Shown one piece after another: positions 34,968 to 43,993 of a stretch of DNA of 45,649 nt. Below the pieces are notes generated by a model. That model saw only the letters and a list, made by a program, of their open reading frames with translations. It was not told the origin of the DNA and searched no databases. Within the stretch, counting starts at the first letter, position 1. The number at the start of each line of letters is the position of its first letter. The position numbers and the translations under genes are program-made. This DNA comes from Candidatus Kuenenia stuttgartensis (GTDB lineage Bacteria > Pseudomonadota > Alphaproteobacteria > SMXS01), in assembly GCA_943329845.2 (NCBI GenBank), contig CALQFM020000029.1, positions 1 to 45,649 of the forward strand. The letters run 5' to 3'.

Positions 34968-35444
34968 TCACCCGTTCTCGTCGATCAGCCAGGTGCCGTC
35001 GGGCGCCACGCAGGCCGTGCCGTAGCCGGTCGACTTCTTGCCACCGGCGGTGAACGCCTGCTGGAACTCGCGGCAGCTCTTGCCGCCCATGGTGAACTTG
35101 GGTTGCGGCGTGATCGAGCCGCTGGCGCCGGTCTTGGGGTTCGACCAGGCGACGGCCTTGCCGGCGGCGCCGGTGGCCAGTGCCTTCTGGGTGATCCTTT
35201 CCAAGATCGCCCGGTCCTCGGCCTGCAGGAGCCTGGCGGCGGCGCCGCCCACGTCCCGGCCGGCGACCTTGCCGGTCTCGCGCGGCACCACGGTCGGCGG
35301 CGGCGGAGGTGGGGGCGGCGGCAGTTGCGGCGCCGGCGCGGGTGGCGGCGGCGGTGCGTCGCTCACCGGCTCCTGGCGTTCGCCGGCACACGCCGCCAGG
35401 GTCGCCGTGAGAAGTGTGAGGCACAGAAGCCGTCGAATGCGCAT
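34968..35444 (-). CDS. RT0821/Lpp0805-type surface antigen lipoprotein
   Basis: The 158-residue protein has a lipoprotein signal (basic start, hydrophobic core, lipobox LAAC with Cys near 19). A long Pro-rich spacer (about 30-52) follows. The C-terminal domain has KAVAWSNPKTGASGSITPQP, SCREFQQAFTAGGKKSTGYGTACVAPDGTWLI and two Cys that could pair. This is the pattern of the 17-kDa-antigen-like family of alphaproteobacteria. It likely sits in the outer membrane. GAGGA precedes the ATG at 35444; a longer frame upstream would run into pdxH on the other strand. It is divergent from pdxH. Confidence 0.8.
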   Translation of the reverse strand: MRIRRLLCLTLLTATLAACAGERQEPVSDAPPPPPAPAPQLPPPPPPPPPTVVPRETGKVAGRDVGGAAARLLQAEDRAILERITQKALATGAAGKAVAWSNPKTGASGSITPQPKFTMGGKSCREFQQAFTAGGKKSTGYGTACVAPDGTWLIDENG

Positions 35445-35595
35445 GGGTCCATCCTCGAATTGCAGATCAGCAGTATAGGCGACGGGCGCGGCACGGCCAG
35501 TCAGAATGGACATGCCTGATATTGAGCCCCGCCCTTGGACGCGGCGCAAGGAACCGCTACAACACGGCATCGCTTTCAATGTTCCGGTGCGGCCG

Positions 35596-36183
35596 ATGAC
35601 TTCCGAGACCGATCCCTTCATCCGCTTCGAGGAATGGTTCGCCGACGCGCGCCGCTCCGAGCCCGACGTGCCCGAGGCCATGGCGCTCGCCACGGCGGAC
35701 GGCAGCGGCATGCCCGACGTGCGCATGGTGCTGTTGAAAGCGCGCGGCCCGGCGGAAGGCTTCGTGTTCTACACCAACACCGAAAGCGCCAAGGGCGGCG
35801 AGCTGGCCGCCAATCCGCGTGCCGCGCTGTGTTTCCACTGGAAGAGCCTGGGCCGCCAGGTCCGCGTGCGCGGCCGGGTCGAGCGGGTGTCCGACGAACA
35901 GGCCGACGCCTATTTCGATAGCCGCGACCGGGGCAGCCGCATCGGTGCCTGGGCGTCGAAGCAGTCCCGGCCGCTCGAAAGCCGCTTCGCGCTGGAGAAG
36001 GCGGTGGCGTCCTACGCCGCGCGCCATGTGGTCGGCAGCATCCCGCGTCCCGACTACTGGACCGGCTTCCGGGTCCTGCCGGAAGCCATCGAGTTCTGGC
36101 AGCACCGCGACCACCGGCTGCACGAGCGCCAGCTGTTCACCCGCGCGGGTGACAACTGGACGGTGCAGTGGCTTTACCCGTGA
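35596..36183 (+). CDS. pdxH: Pyridoxamine 5'-phosphate oxidase
   Basis: FMN enzyme that makes pyridoxal 5'-phosphate, the last step of vitamin B6 synthesis and salvage. Family features are [73 protein letters not shown] and the C-terminal signature [17 protein letters not shown]. With the ATG at 35596 it is 195 residues. The frame stays open to an ATG at 35506 (225 residues), but those 30 codons are less G/C-rich at third positions than the gene body and contain no family features. The start is therefore moderately certain. The CDF exporter gene begins seven bases after it. Confidence 0.9.
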   Translation: MTSETDPFIRFEEWFADARRSEPDVPEAMALATADGSGMPDVRMVLLKARGPAEGFVFYTNTESAKGGELAANPRAALCFHWKSLGRQVRVRGRVERVSDEQADAYFDSRDRGSRIGAWASKQSRPLESRFALEKAVASYAARHVVGSIPRPDYWTGFRVLPEAIEFWQHRDHRLHERQLFTRAGDNWTVQWLYP

Positions 36184-36190
36184 GCCGGGG

Positions 36191-37132
36191 ATGACCGCGC
36201 CGATCCACAGCGAGCTGGACCGCGCCGCCGTCGACATCCGGCAGGCGGCGCCGCTGATGAAGCGCGCGGCCTGGGCGTCGCTGGCGGTGGCGGCGCTGCT
36301 GATCGCGATCAAGTTCGCTGCCGGTCTCTACACCGGATCGTTGGCGATCCTGTCGTCGCTGGTCGATTCGGTGCTCGACCTCCTGGCATCCGCGGTGAAC
36401 CTGTTCGCCATCAGCCAGGCCATCGCGCCCGCCGACCGGCAGCACCGCTTCGGCCATGGCAAGGCCGAGGCCATCGGCAGCCTGGTGCAGGCGGCGGTGA
36501 TGGCCGGCTCGGCGGCCTTCGTGGTCTTCGAGGCGTCGACCCGGCTGCTCGCGCCGCCGCAGGTGCGCAATCCGGAAGCCGGCATCGGCGTCATGGCGGT
36601 CTCCATCGCGGCGACCGCGGCGCTGGTGCTGTACCAGCGCCATGTGGTCCGGAAGACTGGTTCGACCGCCGTCTCGGCGGATTCGCTGCACTATGTCAGC
36701 GACCTGGCGACCAATGTCAGCGTCATCGCCGCCCTGGTCATCGCCGGGTACACCGGGTTCGCCTACGCCGATCCGCTGTTCGCCATCGTCATCGCCTTGT
36801 ACCTGGCCTGGAGCGCGTACTCCATCCTGCGCATATCGTTCGACGTGCTGATGGACAAGGAACTTTCCGACATGGACCGCACCACCATCAAGGACCTGGT
36901 GCGCGCTCATTCGGGCGTGATCAGCCTGCACGATCTTCGTACGCGCTCCTCCGGCCCCAACGTCTTCATCCAGTTCCATGTGGAGGTCGATCGCGCATTG
37001 TCGCTGATCGAGGCGCACGAGATCGTCGACGACATCGAGGGCGAGCTGCTGGAGCGCTATCCTGGCGCCGAGGTGATCATCCACGCCGACCCGCAGGGTG
37101 TGGTCGAGCGCCGTGACAACTTCCACAGGTGA
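36191..37132 (+). CDS. Cation diffusion facilitator (FieF/YiiP-like metal exporter)
   Basis: The 313-residue protein has six predicted membrane helices (about 28-215) and a C-terminal cytoplasmic metal-binding domain (about 220-300). The transport site is the FieF type: DSVLD with Asp59 and Asp63 in helix 2 and HYVSD in helix 5, matching the DxxxD/HxxxD site of YiiP. HRFGHGKAEA is in the loop after helix 2. It exports zinc, ferrous iron or similar cations by proton exchange. It is probably co-transcribed with pdxH and the ArsC-like gene three bases downstream. Confidence 0.9.
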   Translation: MTAPIHSELDRAAVDIRQAAPLMKRAAWASLAVAALLIAIKFAAGLYTGSLAILSSLVDSVLDLLASAVNLFAISQAIAPADRQHRFGHGKAEAIGSLVQAAVMAGSAAFVVFEASTRLLAPPQVRNPEAGIGVMAVSIAATAALVLYQRHVVRKTGSTAVSADSLHYVSDLATNVSVIAALVIAGYTGFAYADPLFAIVIALYLAWSAYSILRISFDVLMDKELSDMDRTTIKDLVRAHSGVISLHDLRTRSSGPNVFIQFHVEVDRALSLIEAHEIVDDIEGELLERYPGAEVIIHADPQGVVERRDNFHR

Positions 37133-37135
37133 TTC

Positions 37136-37483
37136 ATGATCGACGTCTACGGCATCAAGAACTGCGACACCGTGAAGAAGGCCCGCGACTGGCTTGAGGC
37201 GAACGGCATCGAGTATCGCTTCCACGATTTCAAGGCGGAAGGTCTCGACGCCGCGACGGCCGAAAGGTGGATGACGCTGCTGGGGCGCGACACCGTGCTC
37301 AACCGCCGCGGCACCACCTGGCGCAAGCTGCCGGCCGCCCGGCAGGTCGTCAACAGCGATGCCGACGCGGTGACACTGGTGGTCGAGCAGCCGTCGCTGG
37401 TGAAGCGCCCGGTGATCGACACCGGCAGGACGCTCACCGCCGGCTTCGGCGACGAACAAAGGCAGGTCCTGAAAGCGCTCTAG
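37136..37483 (+). CDS. ArsC/Spx-related protein, YffB type
   Basis: The 115-residue thioredoxin-fold protein begins with DVYGIKNCDTVKKARDWLEANGIEY, with a single Cys10 in GIKNCDT. It has the RRGTTWRKL and LVKRPVID segments (cis-Pro region) typical of YffB/ArsC. It is cytosolic. Arsenate reduction is not established for the YffB group, which lacks additional catalytic cysteines; a glutathione-dependent thiol reductase role is often suggested. It closes the pdxH-CDF run. Confidence 0.85.
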   Translation: MIDVYGIKNCDTVKKARDWLEANGIEYRFHDFKAEGLDAATAERWMTLLGRDTVLNRRGTTWRKLPAARQVVNSDADAVTLVVEQPSLVKRPVIDTGRTLTAGFGDEQRQVLKAL

Positions 37484-37523
37484 TGCTACCCTGCCGGCGT
37501 TAGGAGCGGTATCGAGGTAGGCC

Positions 37524-39281
37524 ATGAGCGACGTCGATCGGGAAGAGGACCAGGGCGGCCACGTGTTCCGGATCGTGCTCGCGGCGGTGGGACTGGTGCA
37601 GGGCTTCGGGTTCTTTGTGTTGGCGGAGGTCAACTGGAACCAGTACGCGCTGTGGCCGATGACGGCCGCCACCTTCTGCCTGCTTGCGCCCTCGACCTTC
37701 CAGCTCACCTTCCGGCTCGGGCCGATGCGGCGCGCGCTCGCCGCCAGCCTTGGCTTCGCGGTGCTGATGACGCTGCTGGCGCTGTGGTTTGAATGGCGCA
37801 TTGCCCTGCATGGCGAATATGCCTTCGACGACTACCGCGACGTCTTCTTCTGCACGCTGCCGATCGTCGCCTACATCGCCTGGGCGTTCCTGCAGACCTG
37901 GACCGACCTGGGCGAGCGGCGCTTCCCTTATGCCAGCCTGTTCCGCTTCGCCTGGAGCAACATCCTGATCGCCGCCATCGCCGCCGCATTCCTCGGCGTG
38001 TTCTGGCTGGTGCTGGTGTTGTGGTGGTCGCTGTTCGACCTGATCGGCATCCGGTTCTTCAAGGACCTGTTCCAGGCGTCGGTTTTCGCCTGGGTGTTCT
38101 CGGGCGGCGTGGTCGGCCTCGGCATCGCCATCGCCCGGGAGAACGGCAAGCTGGTGCCGGTATTGCGCCGGGTGGTGCTGATGCTATTCCAAGTGCTGGC
38201 GCCGGTGCTGGCGGCGGCGGCGCTGCTGTTCCTCGCCGTGCTGCCGTTCACCGGCCTGCAGGTGCTGTGGGCCACCGGATCGGCGACGCTGGTGCTGGTG
38301 TGCCTGCTGTTCGCGCTCAGCCTGTTCGTCAACGCGGTGGTGCAGGACGGCGATCACCCCGTGCCGTTCGGCCGCTGGATGAACTGGCTGATGATGGCCA
38401 CGCTCCTCGCCATGCCGGTGTTCGCCGCCATCGCCGTCTACGCGGTGTGGCTGCGCATCGGCCAGTACGGCATGACGCCGGAACGGTTCATCGGCCAGCT
38501 CATCGTCATTGTCGCCACAGTGCATGCGCTCGCCTACGCGGCCGCCGTGGTGCTCAAGCGCGGCGGCTGGTCGTCCGTCGTCACCCGGGTCAATCCGTGG
38601 ATCGCCGCCGGCGTCCTGGCGCTCGCGCTGCTGATGCTGACCCCGGTCGCCGACCCCTATGGCTGGAGCGCCAGGGCGCAGGTGGCACGGCTGCTGGACG
38701 GCAAGGTCGCGGCCGAAAAGTTCGACTTCGGCTACCTGAAGTTCCAGCTGGGCAAGCCCGGCAGCGCCGCGTTCGAAAAGCTCAGGACGGTGAAGGGCCA
38801 GCCGCAGCAGGCGGTGATCGACAAGAAGCTGGCGGCGGCCGACAAGGCCGCGAGCTACTGGGATACCGTGGACAATTCCAACATGGTGAAGCCCGACGAG
38901 ATGGCATTGATCCGCGACAAGCTGGTGGTACGGCCCGCCGGCACGGCGGTGCCCGACGAAGTGCTGAAGGCGGTGAACGATCAGCGTGGCTGGGCGTTCA
39001 AGGACTGCCTGGGCGACAAGGACCAGTGCGGTATGCTCGAAACCGACATCAACGAGGACGGACAGCCCGAATATCTGTTCCTGTCGAAGGGCTACGCGCT
39101 GTCCGGAGCGCTGCTTTATAAGGATGGAACGGCCTGGCAGCTGCGCGATGCCGGAGTGACTGCTCATCCGGGCGAGGACACTCGGGAAGCGGTTTGGGCG
39201 GCCTTCCTCTCCGGGGATACCGAATTGGTCCAACCCGAGTATTATGATATCCGCATCGGCAAGAATCGTTTGCACTACTGA
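37524..39281 (+). CDS. DUF4153 membrane protein
   Basis: The 585-residue protein has about ten hydrophobic helices in residues 17-385 (for example WPMTAATFCLLAP, ALAASLGFAVLMTLLALWF, LVLVLWWSLFDLIGIRFFK, MNWLMMATLLAMPVFAAIAV). These are followed by a soluble C-terminal region of about 200 residues rich in charged residues. FKDLF and the WWSLFDLIGI stretch match the DUF4153 pattern. The C-terminal part includes ETDINEDGQPEYLFLSKG, an Asp-rich loop like those binding calcium in FG-GAP/EF-type repeats. Function unknown. AGGTAGG lies before the ATG. Confidence 0.75.
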   Translation: MSDVDREEDQGGHVFRIVLAAVGLVQGFGFFVLAEVNWNQYALWPMTAATFCLLAPSTFQLTFRLGPMRRALAASLGFAVLMTLLALWFEWRIALHGEYAFDDYRDVFFCTLPIVAYIAWAFLQTWTDLGERRFPYASLFRFAWSNILIAAIAAAFLGVFWLVLVLWWSLFDLIGIRFFKDLFQASVFAWVFSGGVVGLGIAIARENGKLVPVLRRVVLMLFQVLAPVLAAAALLFLAVLPFTGLQVLWATGSATLVLVCLLFALSLFVNAVVQDGDHPVPFGRWMNWLMMATLLAMPVFAAIAVYAVWLRIGQYGMTPERFIGQLIVIVATVHALAYAAAVVLKRGGWSSVVTRVNPWIAAGVLALALLMLTPVADPYGWSARAQVARLLDGKVAAEKFDFGYLKFQLGKPGSAAFEKLRTVKGQPQQAVIDKKLAAADKAASYWDTVDNSNMVKPDEMALIRDKLVVRPAGTAVPDEVLKAVNDQRGWAFKDCLGDKDQCGMLETDINEDGQPEYLFLSKGYALSGALLYKDGTAWQLRDAGVTAHPGEDTREAVWAAFLSGDTELVQPEYYDIRIGKNRLHY

Positions 39282-39292
39282 CGGGAGACACT

Positions 39293-40036
39293 TTGTCGTC
39301 GATCGAAGAACGCAAGACGCTGATCCTGACCGGCGCGAGCCGGGGCATCGGCCACGCAACGGTGAAGCGCTTCTCCAGCGCGGGCTGGCGCGTGATCACC
39401 TGCTCGCGCATGGCGTTCTCGGAGGATTGCCCTTGGCTCGGCGGCCGCGAAAACCATGTCCAGATCGACCTGGCCGACCCTGAAAGCCGGTCGCACGGCA
39501 TCGAGCAGATGCGCGAGCGCCTGAAGGGCAGCCCGCTCAACGCGCTGGTCAACAACGCCGGCGTCTCGCCCAAGGGACCCGGCGGCGCGCGGCTCAGTTC
39601 CATCGATACCCCGGTTGATCTCTGGCACCGGGTCTACGAGGTCAATCTGGTCGCCCCGCTATTGCTGGCGCGCGGCCTGCTTGACGAATTGAAGGCGGCG
39701 CGCGGCGCGGTAGTCAACGTCACCTCGATCGCCGACAGCCGCGTGCATCCCTTCGCCGGAACGGCTTACGCCACATCCAAGGCGGCGCTGGCGGCGCTGA
39801 CGCGGGAGATGGCGTCGGATTTCGGCCCGCACGGGATTCGGGTGAACGCCATCTCGCCGGGCGAAATCGATACCTCGATCCTGTCGCCGGGCACCGAGAA
39901 GATCGTCGAGCAGCTGCCCATGCGCCGGCTGGGCACGCCGGAAGAGGTCGCCAAGGCGATCTATTTCCTGTGCTCCGAACAGGCCAGCTACGTTACCGGG
40001 ACCGAACTGTTCGTCAATGGCGGGCAGCATGTGTAA
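39293..40036 (+). CDS. SDR family oxidoreductase
   Basis: The 247-residue classical SDR has TGASRGIG near 14-21, NNAGVS near 86, Ser in NVTSIAD, YATSK (Tyr and Lys) near 163-167 and SPGEIDT. It ends with GTELFVNGGQHV. It begins with TTG, supported by GGGAGA just upstream, and follows the DUF4153 gene by 11 bp. Substrate unknown; the ASRG loop is compatible with NADP(H). Confidence 0.88.
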   Translation: MSSIEERKTLILTGASRGIGHATVKRFSSAGWRVITCSRMAFSEDCPWLGGRENHVQIDLADPESRSHGIEQMRERLKGSPLNALVNNAGVSPKGPGGARLSSIDTPVDLWHRVYEVNLVAPLLLARGLLDELKAARGAVVNVTSIADSRVHPFAGTAYATSKAALAALTREMASDFGPHGIRVNAISPGEIDTSILSPGTEKIVEQLPMRRLGTPEEVAKAIYFLCSEQASYVTGTELFVNGGQHV

Positions 40037-40045
40037 AGGAAGCAA

Positions 40046-40107
40046 CCCCTCACCTTAGCTCTCTTCCCTTGTGGGAGAGGGTGGACGCGAACCGGCCGGA
40101 TGAGGGG
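40046..40107. repeat. Intergenic palindromic repeat (CCCCTCA family), copy 2
   Basis: CCCCTCACC at the left and GGATGAGGGG at the right enclose a CTCTTCCCTTGTGGGAGAGGG dyad. It is a shorter relative of the element at 5297-5409 and follows the SDR gene, where it may also stop transcription. Confidence 0.6.
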
Positions 40108-40151
40108 ACGTCCGCGGCAGCGGACAACGGAAATTGAAATGAGGAGGCATC

Positions 40152-40484
40152 ATGGCCAAGGACAAACTCAAACTGAACGCACTGCAGAACAAGACGCTTG
40201 CCCTGATGCAGGAGCTGGCCCGGCACCGGGAGACCTCCATCGTCGACGAGAAGACCGGCGAGATCGTCGTCACCCATATGCCGCATGCCCATGGCGACCA
40301 CGTGCATATCGGCGAGTTCGTGGTGTCCACCAGGGACATTACCGGCTTTTCCAACGAGGCGGTCTGGATCGCGCTGGAGCGCAAGGGCCTGGCGAAGTCC
40401 CACTTCCCGGTTGCCATCACACTGACCAAGGCCGGCCTGGAATACGACACCGGCCTGCTCAACGCCGCCCGTTCCGATCACTAG
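40152..40484 (+). CDS. Conserved small protein with His-rich motif, unknown function
   Basis: The 110-residue protein begins MAKDKLKLNALQNKTLALMQ and is probably cytosolic (no signal). In the middle, THMPHAHGDHVHIGEF has five His and an Asp in 12 residues, which would suit metal binding. The rest (DITGFSNEAVWIALERKGLAK, ITLTKAGLEYD) looks like a winged or mixed alpha/beta fold. GAGGAGG lies before the ATG. The next gene starts four bases after its stop. I recall similar conserved hypothetical proteins in alphaproteobacteria but no assigned function. Confidence 0.7.
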   Translation: MAKDKLKLNALQNKTLALMQELARHRETSIVDEKTGEIVVTHMPHAHGDHVHIGEFVVSTRDITGFSNEAVWIALERKGLAKSHFPVAITLTKAGLEYDTGLLNAARSDH

Positions 40485-40488
40485 GCCC

Positions 40489-41973
40489 ATGCGCTTCCTG
40501 GCCGCGGTCGTCTTCGCCGCTGCCGCGGCCGTCGCGGCGCCGGCATCGGCCGCACCCGATGGACCGTGCTCGAAGACCGAGCGCGGCAGGACCATGCAGA
40601 CCTGCCTGCTCGACCGTGCCGAGGCGCTGCTGCACGGCAAGGTGGCGGTCGCGGATCCGGAAGAATCCGCGCCCCTCTGGGTCAAGCTCAACGAGGTCTC
40701 CGTCGACGCGGGCGACCTGAAGCGCGCCCGGCGCGCCGCCGACAGGATCACCGCCGGCGGCCAGCGGCGCCTCGCCGAGGCGCGCGTCGCCGCGCTGATG
40801 GCCAGGCAGGGCGACAGGAAGGGTGCTGCCGCCATCCTAGACGCCATGCTCGCGCAGCCCCTTCCTGCCGGTCAGGTTGACTGGGCCTTGGCTAGCGTTC
40901 TCGTTGCCCTCAACGAACCGGCAAGAACGGCCGCCTGGCTGGAGGGCCTACCCGCCGACAGGCAGGTCGATGGCCTGTTCGCGCTGGTGCGCGCGCAGCA
41001 GGAGACGAAGCGGCCCGAGCGGGCCGAAAAACTGCTGCGGGATTTCGGCGACAAGGGCACGGCCGAGAATACGTCCATCATCGTCCATTCGAGGACGGCG
41101 ATGGATTTCATCGCCGCCGGCCGGCTCGACGCGTCGCGGCGCATGCTCCGCCTGATGCCGGATGTGGACCGGCCTCGGCTGGAAGCGCGGCTGGCGCTGA
41201 AGCAGGACCAGATGGGCAGGCGGGCCGAGGCGGAGGCGGCGCTCGACGCGCTGGCCAACCTGCCGCGGTCGTCGGATGCGCGCATGGCCCGCGCCGTCCT
41301 CGCGGCCCGGCATGGCGACTTCGCCGCGGCGCAAAAGTGGTTCCCGCCGGCGCTCAGCTACGACCAGGCACTGCTCGACGAGCTGTTCGCGGCGCTGGCC
41401 AAGGGCGGGCAGGGCGCGCGGATCACCGCCATGGTCGCCACCATGAACAACAGCAAGGACAAGGCGTCGGTCCATGCCCGGCTGGCGCTGGCGTCGGCCA
41501 GGGCCGGCAAGACCGCCGCCGCGGCGGCCTGGCTGAACAAGGCGCGCGCCATCCTCGACCCCCTGGTCAACCTGGAACATGGCGCGGCGCCGCTGCTGAT
41601 CGACTTCAGCACGGCGCTGGGCGATACGGTGGAAGCCATGGTCGCGCTCGACCAGCTGGACGAGGGACGCGCCTTCACCAACAAGCTGGAGGTCGCCGTG
41701 CAGGCCGATCGCTATGGCCTGGCGCGTCCCGGCGTGATCAGCGGCCTGATCGCCACCAACAAGGCGCTGTTCAAGGGCAAGATCGCCCAGGGGAAGCCCG
41801 GCGACGTGCGGCGCCTGCTGTCACGGCCGTGGCGGACCACGGCGGGCCTGACCGCCTTTCTGGACGCCGGCATGCCCGCCGAGGCGGCGCTGATCGCCGA
41901 GCGGGAAGGCGACAACGACCTGTCCAAAACGGGTGACTTTCTCGCCGTCGCCCAATACATAGCAAAGCACTAG
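40489..41973 (+). CDS. Secreted TPR-like helical repeat protein
   Basis: The 494-residue product has a Sec signal peptide (about 21 residues, ending ASA) and then repeated helix pairs with Ala/Leu/Arg spacing (for example LKRARRAADRITAGGQRRLAEARVAALMARQGDRKGAAAIL), typical of degenerate TPR or Sel1-like scaffolds. There is one Cys pair near the N-terminus (GPCSKTERGRTMQTC). It would be a periplasmic scaffold. It is likely co-transcribed with the His-rich small protein. No specific family is recognised. Confidence 0.7.
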   Translation: MRFLAAVVFAAAAAVAAPASAAPDGPCSKTERGRTMQTCLLDRAEALLHGKVAVADPEESAPLWVKLNEVSVDAGDLKRARRAADRITAGGQRRLAEARVAALMARQGDRKGAAAILDAMLAQPLPAGQVDWALASVLVALNEPARTAAWLEGLPADRQVDGLFALVRAQQETKRPERAEKLLRDFGDKGTAENTSIIVHSRTAMDFIAAGRLDASRRMLRLMPDVDRPRLEARLALKQDQMGRRAEAEAALDALANLPRSSDARMARAVLAARHGDFAAAQKWFPPALSYDQALLDELFAALAKGGQGARITAMVATMNNSKDKASVHARLALASARAGKTAAAAAWLNKARAILDPLVNLEHGAAPLLIDFSTALGDTVEAMVALDQLDEGRAFTNKLEVAVQADRYGLARPGVISGLIATNKALFKGKIAQGKPGDVRRLLSRPWRTTAGLTAFLDAGMPAEAALIAEREGDNDLSKTGDFLAVAQYIAKH

Positions 41974-42046
41974 AGCAACCCGCGTTCGCTTGAACGCGGA
42001 CAAGTTGCTCGTGGACTAAGAGTCCGATCATCCGCAGGATGATCGG
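41972..42046. repeat. Two-hairpin intergenic element, copy B
   Basis: The first hairpin pairs GAGCAAC (41973-41979) with GTTGCTC (42004-42010). Inside it sits an 8-bp stem CCGCGTTC/GAACGCGG (41980-41987, 41992-41999) followed by ACAA. The second hairpin pairs CGATCATCC (42025-42033) with GGATGATCG (42037-42045). The same modules occur at 144-224. It lies between the TPR-like gene and the enoyl-CoA hydratase gene. Confidence 0.65.
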
Positions 42047-42083
42047 GGAACCTTCACGCGTAAACGAAACAGGGAAAGATGTC

Positions 42084-42956
42084 ATGACCACCTATGCGTC
42101 ACTGAAAACGGATGTGAAGGACCGCATCCTGACCATCACGCTGAACCGTCCGGAACGGCTCAACGCCTTCAACTTCGACATGCAGCGCGAGATGGTCGAG
42201 GTATTCAGGAAGGTGAACGACGACGACGAGGTGCGCGCGGTGATCGTCACCGGCGAAGGCCGCGGCTTCTGCGCCGGCGCGGACCTGGGCGCGGGCGGCT
42301 CCACCTTCGACACGGACAAGCGGCCCGCAATCGACAAGGTCGGCCCGGGCGGTCTGTGGCGCGACGGCGGCGGCCGCGTGACCCTGCAGATCTTCGAGTG
42401 CCTGAAGCCGGTGATCGCCGCCTGCAACGGCCCGGCGGTCGGCGTCGGCGTTACCATGCAGCTGCCCATGGACATCCGCCTTGCCTCGACCGAGGCCCGC
42501 TACGGCTTCGTCTTCGGCCGCCGCGGCCTGGTGATGGAAGCCTGCTCCAGCTGGTTCCTGCCGCGCCTCGTCGGCATCCAGCAGGCCACCAAATGGTGCT
42601 ATTCCGGCCGCGTCTTCCCGGCGCAGGAAGCGCTGGACGGCGGCCTGGTGTCCGAAATCCTGGCCCCCGAGGATCTGATCCCCCGCGCCCGCGAGATCGG
42701 CCGCGAGATCTCCGAGAACACCTCCGCCGTCTCGGTGGCGCTGATGCGCCAGATGATGTGGCGCATGCTGGGCGCCTCGCACCCGATGGAAGCCCACAAC
42801 ATCGACAGCCGCGGCATCGCCACGCTGGGCAAGATGGCCGACGCCGCCGAAGGCGTCACCTCGTTCCTGGAAAAGCGCCCGGCCGAATACAAGCTGAAGG
42901 TGTCCGAGGACATGCCCGGCTGGTTCCCCTGGTGGGACGAGCCGCGCTTCGGCTGA
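42084..42956 (+). CDS. Enoyl-CoA hydratase/isomerase family protein
   Basis: The 290-residue crotonase-fold enzyme has LNRPERLNAFN near 20-30, the first oxyanion segment GRGFCAGADLGAGG near 67-80 and the second around ACNGPAVGVGVTMQLPMDIRLAS near 115-137. FGRRGLVMEACSSWFLPRLVG follows near 155-175. It carries the catalytic Glu position expected for hydratases (in LVMEACSS). The ATG at 42084 has AGGGA upstream; an earlier in-frame ATG lies within the repeat element. Its role may be beta-oxidation, but substrate is open. A strong terminator follows. Confidence 0.87.
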   Translation: MTTYASLKTDVKDRILTITLNRPERLNAFNFDMQREMVEVFRKVNDDDEVRAVIVTGEGRGFCAGADLGAGGSTFDTDKRPAIDKVGPGGLWRDGGGRVTLQIFECLKPVIAACNGPAVGVGVTMQLPMDIRLASTEARYGFVFGRRGLVMEACSSWFLPRLVGIQQATKWCYSGRVFPAQEALDGGLVSEILAPEDLIPRAREIGREISENTSAVSVALMRQMMWRMLGASHPMEAHNIDSRGIATLGKMADAAEGVTSFLEKRPAEYKLKVSEDMPGWFPWWDEPRFG

Positions 42957-42965
42957 GATGAGTTG

Positions 42966-42992
42966 GAAGGGGCCTTCGGGCCCCTTCTTTTT
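42966..42992 (+). terminator. Rho-independent terminator
   Basis: GAAGGGGCC, a TTCG loop and GGCCCCTTC followed by five T make a clear intrinsic terminator for the enoyl-CoA hydratase gene. It may also serve the convergent glyoxalase-like gene, which ends at 42997. Confidence 0.92.
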
Positions 42993-42996
42993 GGCT

Positions 42997-43515
42997 TCAG
43001 GCCACGCCCTGTTTCGCCGCCGCCCGCACACCCGCCATCAACGCGCGCAGGTTCGGGCCGGAGACGATCTCGACCCAGTAGCCGTCGGGGTCCTGGATGA
43101 ACGCCAGGCCCTTCATGCTCCCGTCCTGCGGCCGCTTCACGAAGGTCACGCCAAGCTGGTCGAACCGGGCGCAGGCGGCGTCGACGTCGGGCACGGTCAG
43201 GGCGATGTGACCGAAGCCGCGCGGTTCCGTATTGCCGTTGTGATAGGCGAAGGCCGGGTCGCTTTCGGTGCCCCAATTGTGGGTCAGCTCCAGTAGGGCG
43301 CGCTGCTCGAACAGCCATTGCACGCGTTCGTCGGCGTCCTCGGGCACGGGCCCCTCCGGATAGCCCAGGAAATAGAGCGAGAAGCGACCCGTCTCGAAGT
43401 CGAAGCGGTCGATCAGGGTCATGCCGAGGGTGTCGCGGTAGAAGCCGAGCGAGGCCTCCACGTCGCGCACCCGCAGCATGGTGTGGTTCAGGCGAAAGCC
43501 GTCGGTAGGCCGCAT
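42997..43515 (-). CDS. gloA: VOC family protein, lactoylglutathione lyase (glyoxalase I) type
   Basis: The 172-residue protein has the two betaalphabetabetabeta modules of glyoxalase I. Metal ligands are in place: His in LNHTMLRV, Glu in [10 protein letters not shown], His in [11 protein letters not shown] and Glu in GYWVEIV. It has the [18 protein letters not shown] and [17 protein letters not shown] signatures. It would convert the methylglyoxal-glutathione hemithioacetal to lactoylglutathione. The length matches the longer (zinc-type) glyoxalase I group. It ends a three-gene minus-strand cluster with a cupin and a FAD oxidoreductase, so a different substrate is conceivable. Confidence 0.88.
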   Translation of the reverse strand: MRPTDGFRLNHTMLRVRDVEASLGFYRDTLGMTLIDRFDFETGRFSLYFLGYPEGPVPEDADERVQWLFEQRALLELTHNWGTESDPAFAYHNGNTEPRGFGHIALTVPDVDAACARFDQLGVTFVKRPQDGSMKGLAFIQDPDGYWVEIVSGPNLRALMAGVRAAAKQGVA

Positions 43516-43518
43516 GGG

Positions 43519-43965
43519 CTATTCCGCGGCCTTCGACCCGGTGGCGGCCGAGCGCCGCAGCGTCTCCATCTCTTCCCAGCTCTTGTAGACCGTCAACCCA
43601 TCGTCGTTGAAGAACACGATCGGCCCGTTGCAGATGAACAGGTACTCCGTATCCTCCAGCGCCTCGGTGGCGCCGTGCAGCACGCCGTTGGGCTCATAGA
43701 CGTAGTCGCCCGCGTTCAGCACGCCGTCGCGCACCTTCAGCTTGCCCTTCAGGATGAAGGTGTGGGACGCGCTCAGGTGCTTGTGCGGAGCGGCCACGTA
43801 GCCCTTCTTCCAGTTGAACAGCACTGCCCAGCTGCCGGTTTCGGCGCCGGTGTACAGCACCTTGGTCGCCGACAGCGGCGTCTCCTGGATCCAGGGGGTT
43901 TTCGACGCTTCCACCAGGGTGTCCTGGAGATTGCCGTTGATCGGCCGAATGTCCTGCAGAGCCAT
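43519..43965 (-). CDS. Cupin domain protein, dioxygenase-like
   Basis: The 148-residue protein has a single cupin barrel. The metal motif is APHKHLSASHTFILKGKLKVRDG (His, His and probably a third His) with a later His in EPNGVLHGATE. This resembles the 2,4'-dihydroxyacetophenone/acetylacetone dioxygenase and ChrR-like cupins. It lies three bases upstream of gloA and 28 after the FAD enzyme, all on one strand. A catabolic oxygenase role is an inference from the family and neighbours. Confidence 0.75.
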   Translation of the reverse strand: MALQDIRPINGNLQDTLVEASKTPWIQETPLSATKVLYTGAETGSWAVLFNWKKGYVAAPHKHLSASHTFILKGKLKVRDGVLNAGDYVYEPNGVLHGATEALEDTEYLFICNGPIVFFNDDGLTVYKSWEEMETLRRSAATGSKAAE

Positions 43966-43993
43966 GTGATCCTCCCGTTTGGAAATGGTTTGG

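Noticed and set aside
35506-35595. Extended pdxH start at ATG 35506
   Set aside because: Third-position G/C content is lower than in the gene and the added residues are not family-like; kept only as an alternative start.
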